DNA of 7,975 nucleotides from Oscillospiraceae bacterium UBA1230 (GTDB taxonomy: Bacteria > Bacillota > Clostridia > Oscillospirales > Oscillospiraceae), in NCBI GenBank assembly GCA_002309395.1, contig DBWU01000077.1, positions 5,135-13,109 of the forward strand, read 5' to 3'. Positions 5,543 to 7,975 of the stretch are shown here, one piece after another (within the stretch, counting starts at the first letter, position 1; the number at the start of each line of letters is the position of its first letter). The position numbers were made by a program, and so were the translations under genes. A model generated the notes under the pieces. The model saw only the letters and a program-made list of their open reading frames with translations. It had not been told where the DNA came from and ran no database searches.

Positions 5543-6298
5543 GTGGCAAAGATCGTTGCCATCGTCAATCAGAAAGGCGGCGTCGGCAAGACCACCACGT
5601 GTGTGAACCTGACCGCCGCACTGCATCAGGCAGGCCTTCGGGTGCTTTTATGCGATTTTGACCCCCAGGCGAACGCCACCTCCGGCATGGGCGTGGACAA
5701 AACCACTTCCGGCGGCGTCTACGACGTGATCATCAACGGCAGCGACGTGAGCGGCGCCATCGTCACCACCCCTTACGGGGACGTGCTTCCCTCCAACAAA
5801 GCGCTGGCAGGCGCCGGGATCGAGATGATCCAGTTGGAGAACCGGCAGTTCCTTCTCAAGCAGGTGCTTGAACAGGTCCGCTCGCGCTATGATTACATTT
5901 TCATTGACTGCCCGCCCTCTCTGGAACTGTTGACGCTCAACGCCTTGTGCGCTGCCGACACGCTGTTGGTGCCGGTGCAGGGCGAATACTACGCGCTGGA
6001 AGGTTTGAGCGATCTGATGAACACCGTGCGTGTCGTGCGGCGCGGCATGAACCCGCGCCTGGAGCTGGAAGGCGTTCTGCTGACTATGTTTGACGGGCGC
6101 ACCAATCTGGCGTTGCAGGTGGCGCAGGAGGTCAAGCGGTTTTTTCCGGGCAAGGTGTATAAAACCGTGGTTCCCCGTAACGTGCGCTTGAGCGAGGCGC
6201 CCAGCCACGGTAAGCCCATCACCGCTTACGACCGGGCCTGCCGCGGCGCCGAGGCGTACGCCACGCTGGCAAAAGAGTTTATTAAGAAAAATTCCTGA
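5543..6298 (+). CDS. parA: Chromosome-partition ATPase ParA (Soj)
   Basis: This 251-residue cytoplasmic ATPase binds nucleoid DNA as an ATP dimer and is released by ParB; in Firmicutes it also regulates DnaA. The deviant Walker A KGGVGKTT is at 11-18, with the signature Lys at 11. Switch I DFDPQAN is at 38-44 and Walker B FIDCPPS, with D122, at 120-126. The conserved VVPRNVRLSEAPSHGKPI block at 209-226 contains Arg residues in the region that contacts DNA in Soj. The short length without an N-terminal helix-turn-helix marks a chromosomal type Ib-like ParA rather than a plasmid type Ia protein. The GTG start at 5543 has GAGGAGG ten bases upstream. It is followed by parB after 15 bases and sits between two parS sites. 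MinD is excluded by the SEAPSHGKPI block and the absence of a C-terminal amphipathic helix. Confidence 0.97.
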   Translation: MAKIVAIVNQKGGVGKTTTCVNLTAALHQAGLRVLLCDFDPQANATSGMGVDKTTSGGVYDVIINGSDVSGAIVTTPYGDVLPSNKALAGAGIEMIQLENRQFLLKQVLEQVRSRYDYIFIDCPPSLELLTLNALCAADTLLVPVQGEYYALEGLSDLMNTVRVVRRGMNPRLELEGVLLTMFDGRTNLALQVAQEVKRFFPGKVYKTVVPRNVRLSEAPSHGKPITAYDRACRGAEAYATLAKEFIKKNS

Positions 6299-6313
6299 AA
6301 GGAGTGATCGTCT

Positions 6314-7180
6314 GTGGCAGGTTCTTCCAAAGGCTTGGGAAAGGGTCTTGGCGCCTTGCTGGGCAACGATTTTCTGGACGTACAGGAAGAAAAAGAGCGG
6401 CTGATGATCCCGATCTCCCAGGTGGAAAACTGCTCTTCACAACCCCGCAAAGACTTTGACAGCGGCGCGTTGGAGGATCTGGCAGATTCCATCCGCCAGC
6501 ACGGGATCTTACAGCCGTTGACGGTGCGGCGCCTCCAGTCCGGCTACTACCAGATCATTGCCGGCGAGCGGCGCTGGCGCGCGGCACGCATGGCCGGCCT
6601 GACGCAGGTCCCCGTTATCGTCATAGAGGCGGACGATCGCAAGGCGATGGAGCTGGCGATGATCGAAAACCTCCAGCGGGAGGATCTGAATCCTCTGGAG
6701 GAAGCCAGCGGCTACCAGACTCTGATCGAGCGCCACGGCTTGACGCAGGAACAGGTGGCACAGCGGCTGGGCAAGTCTCGAAGCTCTGTTGCCAACGCGT
6801 TGCGCCTGTTGCATCTCCCGTCATCCGTACAGCATTTGGTCGAAGAAGGTCGCCTTTCCGCCGGTCACGCCCGGACTTTGCTGGCTCTGCCCGCCCGGCT
6901 GCAGGAAGAAACGGCGCTGACGGTAGTGCGCGAGTGCCTGTCCGTGCGGCAGACAGAGCTGCTGGTCAAACGCCTGACGGCGCCGCCCAGAGCCCCCCGC
7001 CCCACCACCGGCATCACCATCAATTACGCCGGCGAAGCCGCCCGCGCGTTGAGCGAGCGTCTGGGTCGCGGCTGCCGGATCGTCACCGGCAAGCGAAAGG
7101 GTCGGATCGAGCTGGAATACTACGATACCAACGATCTCAACGCTTTGATCGACGCCTTGTATACCATGAAAAAGCCGTGA
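6314..7180 (+). CDS. parB: Chromosome-partition protein ParB (Spo0J), parS-binding CTPase
   Basis: This 288-residue protein loads at parS, closes as a CTP-dependent DNA clamp and recruits condensin; it also stimulates ParA. The N-terminal KGLGKGLGALLG (6-17) is the ParA-activating peptide. The CTP-binding domain has QPRKDFD (43-49), GERRWRAA (84-91) and ENLQREDLNPLEEA (118-131). The helix-turn-helix LTQEQVAQRLGKSRSSVANAL (143-163) reads parS. The C-terminal 50 residues form the dimerisation domain. Spo0J rather than Noc is supported by the pairing with parA and by adjacent sites of parS type rather than the Noc-type TATTTCCCGGGAAATA. The GTG start at 6314 has AAAGGAG nine bases upstream, overlapping the parA stop codon, so translation is probably coupled. 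The stop lies ten bases before the second parS. Confidence 0.97.
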   Translation: MAGSSKGLGKGLGALLGNDFLDVQEEKERLMIPISQVENCSSQPRKDFDSGALEDLADSIRQHGILQPLTVRRLQSGYYQIIAGERRWRAARMAGLTQVPVIVIEADDRKAMELAMIENLQREDLNPLEEASGYQTLIERHGLTQEQVAQRLGKSRSSVANALRLLHLPSSVQHLVEEGRLSAGHARTLLALPARLQEETALTVVRECLSVRQTELLVKRLTAPPRAPRPTTGITINYAGEAARALSERLGRGCRIVTGKRKGRIELEYYDTNDLNALIDALYTMKKP

Positions 7181-7190
7181 GATTCATCAT

Positions 7191-7206
7191 TGTTTCACGT
7201 GAAACA
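7191..7206. promoter_or_regulatory. parS centromere site, downstream copy
   Basis: TGTTTCACGTGAAACA is identical to the copy at 5420-5435, 1771 bp away. It fills the gap between parB and serS and ends one base before the serS ribosome-binding site. In the RNA, UGUUUC and GAAACA could form a 6-bp hairpin with loop ACGU just before that site. Confidence 0.95.
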
Positions 7207-7226
7207 CAAAGGAGAGGAACGCACCC

Positions 7227-7975
7227 ATGCTTGACATTCGTTTCGTTCGGGAACACCCCGATCTGGTAAAAGAGAACATTCGCAAAAAGTTTCAGGACGC
7301 CAAGCTGCCGCTGGTAGACGAGGCGGTATCGCTGGACGAGCGGCGCCGCAGCGTTTTGGCGCAGGGCGACGCGCTGAAGGCAGAGCGCAACAAATTGAGC
7401 CGCGCCAACGGCCCCCTGTTCGGGCAGCTGAAAAAATGCGACGACCCGGTGAAAAAGGCGGAGCTGGAGGCGCAGATCGCCGCCAATAACGACGCTGTGC
7501 GCGCCAACGCCGAGGAGATGGCGCGGCTGGACAAGGAGCTGGACGAGGTCGCCGCGCGGCTTAACCAGATCATGATGGTCCTGCCCCAGATGATCGATCC
7601 CAGCGTGCCCATCGGGCCGGATGACAGCCACAACGTGGAGGTACAGCGGTTCGGCGAGGCGAAAACGCCGGCGTTTGAGATCCCTTACCACACCGACATT
7701 ATGGAGCGGTTTGACGGCATTGATATGGACGCCGCCGGCCGCGTGTCCGGCAACGGCTTCTATTATCTGATGGGCGATATCGCCCGTCTTCACAGCGCCA
7801 TGACCGCTTACGCCCGCGATTTTATGATCGGCAAAGGCTTTACGTACTGTATTCCGCCCTTTATGATCCGGGGCAACGTGGTCACCGGCGTGATGAGCTT
7901 TGCGGAAATGGACGCCATGATGTATAAGATCGAAGGCGAAGACCTCTATCTGATCGGCACCAGCGAACACTCCAT
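7227..7975 (+). CDS. serS: Seryl-tRNA synthetase, N-terminal 249 residues, cut by window end
   Basis: SerRS charges tRNA-Ser (and tRNA-Sec) with serine in the cytoplasm. It starts MLDIRFVREHPDLVKENI, the usual SerRS opening, followed by the long antiparallel coiled-coil arm that grips the tRNA variable arm (about 30-112). The class II catalytic core then begins with SGNGFYYLMGDIARL (174-188), matching the family's motif 1 region. The next block is YLIGTSEHS (241-249), where Thr245 and Glu247 occupy the serine-binding TxE positions. Two family signatures are altered: the usual LPNxPH stretch reads LPQMID (119-124), and the GTGQLPKF-type segment is replaced by GVMSFAEMDAM (221-231). This looks like a divergent anaerobe-type SerRS. 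The ATG at 7227 has AAAGGAGAGG nine bases upstream. There is no clear promoter between parB and serS, so it may be read through from parAB. Confidence 0.95.
   Translation, partial: MLDIRFVREHPDLVKENIRKKFQDAKLPLVDEAVSLDERRRSVLAQGDALKAERNKLSRANGPLFGQLKKCDDPVKKAELEAQIAANNDAVRANAEEMARLDKELDEVAARLNQIMMVLPQMIDPSVPIGPDDSHNVEVQRFGEAKTPAFEIPYHTDIMERFDGIDMDAAGRVSGNGFYYLMGDIARLHSAMTAYARDFMIGKGFTYCIPPFMIRGNVVTGVMSFAEMDAMMYKIEGEDLYLIGTSEHS

Noticed and set aside
4357..5568. Minus-strand open frame of 403 codons
   Set aside because: It is antisense to the permease, crosses the strong terminator, the parS site and the parA promoter, and shows no recognisable domain.
7137..7970. Minus-strand open frame of 277 codons opposite serS
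   Set aside because: It overlaps serS and the parS site and has no family resemblance; the plus-strand SerRS reading is unambiguous.

Overview
The window reads as a chromosomal stretch of a GC-rich, low-tyrosine-branch Firmicute of the class Clostridia. Oscillospirales/Ruminococcaceae-type relatives fit best. This is an inference from the protein sequences, the strong GGAGG ribosome-binding sites, the YtrA-type GntR regulator and the palindromic Bacillus/Clostridium-type parS sites. No database search was possible.

Left part, minus strand (1-2273). A small single-cluster ferredoxin gene (2212-2021) is followed by rpsO (ribosomal protein S15, 1835-1569) and pnp (polynucleotide phosphorylase, 1388 to beyond base 1). 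rpsO has a near-consensus promoter and a leader of about 107 nt that can fold over its own ribosome-binding site. The rpsO-pnp gap holds a terminator-like hairpin and, closer to pnp, a striking 41-nt hairpin. This matches the well-known layout in which S15 and PNPase are controlled through RNA structure.

Middle part, plus strand (2277-5408). A TTGACA-17-TATATT promoter carries a near-perfect inverted-repeat operator over its start point. It drives a tightly overlapping three-gene cassette: a YtrA-subfamily GntR repressor, an ABC ATPase, and a nine-helix permease with a large C-terminal domain predicted to lie outside the membrane. The cassette ends in a strong intrinsic terminator. It looks like an autoregulated export or stress-response module, but its substrate cannot be read from the sequence.

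Right part, plus strand (5420-7975). This is a chromosome-partition locus: parS, promoter, parA (soj), parB (spo0J), parS, then serS (seryl-tRNA synthetase, cut by the window end). Two identical 16-bp parS palindromes bracket the parAB operon. ParB loads on parS and slides as a CTP clamp, and ParA supplies the ATP-driven partner. parAB, parS and serS together suggest the replication origin is not far away. rpsO-pnp and an ABC cassette directly beside parAB is not the gene order I would expect from Bacillus.

Every gene in the window belongs to a recognisable family. The points most worth a second look are the RNA structures around rpsO-pnp, the parS pair, the permease's extracytoplasmic domain and the divergent SerRS motifs. 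I see no gene-free stretch longer than 300 bases, and no CRISPR array, tRNA, rRNA, insertion sequence or phage gene.
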